Assembly: GCA_031254675.1 (NCBI GenBank)
Contig: JAIRTV010000433.1
Location: forward strand, 1-6,928
Source of the DNA: Planctomycetaceae bacterium
GTDB taxonomy: Bacteria > Planctomycetota > Planctomycetia > Pirellulales > Thermoguttaceae
Reading direction: 5' to 3'
Length of the DNA stretch: 6,928 nt
A program made the position numbers and the translations under genes. This document shows, piece by piece, positions 5,932 to 6,928 of this stretch; positions within the stretch are counted from its first letter, which is position 1, and every line of letters begins with the position of its first letter. Under the pieces are notes generated by a model. That model saw only the letters and a program-made list of their open reading frames with translations, was not told the origin of the DNA and ran no database searches.

Positions 5932-6723
5932 TTATGTTGGTTCGACGTAGGCGTGAAGACCGGTGAAGATCAGTTGAAACACATCGTCGATTCGTTCTTG
6001 AAAACACCAGATTCCTGCTCCGAGTGACAGAGCCATTACCGAAAACATGATGACGCTGTTAATACCAAATCCGACGGACATTAAATTTAGTTGCGGTAAT
6101 GTTTTTCCTAAAAGTCCCATCACAAGCATGGCGACCAACACCGCAACCATGACCGGTGCCGCAATACGAATTGATAAATTGAAACTTAGTCCCAATATTG
6201 TTACGAGTGAATAGGCAATTGTTGGTTGAAACACGGCTTCGCCTGGTGGTAAGGTCTGAAACGTATCCAACAGTGAGGTGACCAACACGTGCAAACCGCC
6301 TACTGCCGCAAAAATGGTAACTGCTAAATATTGAAACATGCGGGACAACAATGGGGTTTGATCGCCGGAGATCGGGTCGAAAATTTGTGATGCGGTTAGT
6401 CCGCCGATTTGACCGATTAATTCTCCTGCCATTGACGCTCCTGCGAAAAATAGGTTCAATCCGAGTCCCAATGATAATCCGATTCCGAGTTCGGCGGCGA
6501 TTAAAATGGCGTAGGCGGTCAAATTTTGGGGTTCGGCGATGATAACTGACCATTGTGACGGCATGATTAACAAGGTCAGGGTGAAAGCGAACAAAGCACG
6601 AACTTGAACCGGAATATCCGAGCCGCCAATTACCGGTGACATCATCACGATCCCACTTATTCGTGTCAAAACCAACGTGAAAACCAACACACGCGATGTG
6701 TCAATGTATTGATACCAATCCAT
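5932..6723 (-). CDS. fliR: Flagellar type III export gate protein FliR
   Basis: This 263-residue integral membrane protein has the normal FliR length. FliR, with FliP and FliQ, forms the export gate at the base of the flagellum. The sequence has several hydrophobic helices (about 12-35, 43-60, 69-95, 133-155, 170-205, 217-240) and family hallmarks: LTRISGIVMMSPVIGG (19-34), IPVQVRALFA (37-46), GGLHVLVTSL (142-151), and AAPVMVAVLVAMLVMGLLGKTLPQLN (188-213, quoted from memory of the family pattern). I prefer the ATG at 6723 because AGGA lies 5 nt upstream and the protein then begins at the usual family position. An upstream TTG at 6795 would add 24 residues running through a promoter-like sequence. 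FliPQ and FlhB are not adjacent; lgt lies downstream instead. A virulence-type SctT is less likely but related. It implies a motile stage, as in planctomycete swarmer cells. Confidence 0.9.
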   Translation of the reverse strand: MDWYQYIDTSRVLVFTLVLTRISGIVMMSPVIGGSDIPVQVRALFAFTLTLLIMPSQWSVIIAEPQNLTAYAILIAAELGIGLSLGLGLNLFFAGASMAGELIGQIGGLTASQIFDPISGDQTPLLSRMFQYLAVTIFAAVGGLHVLVTSLLDTFQTLPPGEAVFQPTIAYSLVTILGLSFNLSIRIAAPVMVAVLVAMLVMGLLGKTLPQLNLMSVGFGINSVIMFSVMALSLGAGIWCFQERIDDVFQLIFTGLHAYVEPT

Positions 6724-6728
6724 TAATT

Positions 6729-6732
6729 TCCT
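6729..6732 (-). promoter_or_regulatory. Ribosome binding site that sets the fliR start
   Basis: On the minus strand AGGA ends 5 nt before the ATG at 6723-6721. This favours the 263-residue form of FliR over the longer reading from 6795. Confidence 0.55.
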
Positions 6733-6760
6733 GTATTGCAAAAGTTCTCTACAAAATGGA

Positions 6761-6789
6761 AATATACCTTTTTCGACAATATCAGTAAA
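6761..6789 (-). promoter_or_regulatory. Possible sigma70-like promoter for fliR
   Basis: On the minus strand TTTACT (6789-6784) and TATATT (6766-6761) are 17 nt apart. Five of six bases match at -10 and four of six at -35. Transcription would start about 30 nt before the ATG at 6723, which fits fliR being expressed on its own. Confidence 0.35.
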
Positions 6790-6800
6790 TACCAAAAAAA

Positions 6801-6827
6801 TTCTGTGTCTTCTGTGTGTTCTGTGTT
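6801..6827. repeat. Three 9-nt tandem repeats (TTCTGTGTN)
   Basis: TTCTGTGTC, TTCTGTGTG and TTCTGTGTT follow one another without a gap and differ only in the last base. They lie upstream of fliR in non-coding DNA. On the other strand the unit is xACACAGAA, which in one frame reads NTEHTEDTE. From memory, similar 'CTGTGT' patches occur dispersed between genes in several environmental bacteria, planctomycetes included. Confidence 0.65.
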
Positions 6828-6928
6828 CAATTTTTTCTTATTTGGGAAAATTTTCTTGCTACTGGGGTTATTTTGTGGGAAAACCAAAAGATTGTTCGAA
6901 CATTCCCGAAAGTTTTTTGGGCATACCC
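6828..6928. other. AT-rich right edge, no supported gene
   Basis: No recognisable protein is encoded here. The stretch has a perfect palindrome TGTTCGAACA (6893-6902) and a small hairpin, CCCGAAA (6905-6911) with TTTTGGG (6915-6921). An 18-codon minus-strand frame (6924-6868) could be the tail of a gene beyond the window, but it matches nothing I know; in particular it does not look like the end of FliQ. Confidence 0.4.

Noticed and set aside
6059..6553. 164-codon minus-strand frame within fliR
   Set aside because: Shadow of fliR in another frame: Arg/Asn-rich, with no membrane segments or known motif.
6724..6795. 24-residue N-terminal extension of FliR from a TTG at 6795
   Set aside because: The family begins near the ATG at 6723, which has AGGA upstream. 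The extension crosses a promoter-like sequence.
6893..6902. Palindrome TGTTCGAACA as a LexA box
   Set aside because: The known LexA sites I recall have spaced half-sites (CGAAC-N4-GTTCG or GTTC-N7-GTTC); here the halves abut, and no SOS gene is adjacent.
1..6928. CRISPR array, tRNA, rRNA, insertion sequence or defence system
   Set aside because: No regularly spaced repeats with unique spacers, no cloverleaf or rRNA-like sequence, and no transposase, integrase, nuclease or toxin-antitoxin motif was seen.

Overview
This 6.9 kb window looks like chromosomal DNA from a planctomycete, probably Pirellulales-like. The GC content is unusually modest, roughly low-to-mid 40s % by eye. Four things point to this phylum: the C-terminal end of a DUF1559 (H-X9-DG) secreted protein; a short lipoprotein of the type that commonly follows such genes; a long Lgt with an extra N-terminal membrane region and a PDZ-like insert; and a lone flagellar fliR outside a fliPQR cluster. 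No rRNA, tRNA, CRISPR array, transposase or phage gene was seen.

Layout. The left part is on the + strand. It holds the end of a DUF1559 gene (to 150), a 127-residue lipoprotein (180-563), a structured non-coding stretch (564-867), a secreted heparinase II/III-type polysaccharide lyase (868-2673), a DUF1810 protein (2720-3145), a second spacer with short tandem repeats (3146-3454), and a PfkB-type sugar/nucleoside kinase (3455-4357). The right part is on the - strand: lgt (5780-4389), convergent with the kinase, and fliR (6723-5932). A repeat-bearing, AT-rich edge follows to 6928.

How the genes relate. The DUF1559 and lipoprotein genes are probably one envelope-protein transcription unit, closed by a long hairpin at 591-630. 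The lyase has its own good sigma70-like promoter (660-688) and a leader of about 170 nt with a perfect inverted repeat. DUF1810 may be read through from it. Lgt attaches lipid to prolipoproteins such as the one at 180-563, though the two genes are not an operon. FliR belongs to the flagellar export gate, whose other parts must lie elsewhere. Overall this is a string of small, mostly independent units, not one pathway cluster.

No convincing new multi-gene system was found. The observations most worth checking are the unusual Lgt (duplicated N-terminal motif, PDZ-like insert, substituted catalytic-region residues), the structured leader of the lyase gene, the 18-bp hairpin at 591-630, and two short tandem-repeat patches (4 x 12 nt and 3 x 9 nt).
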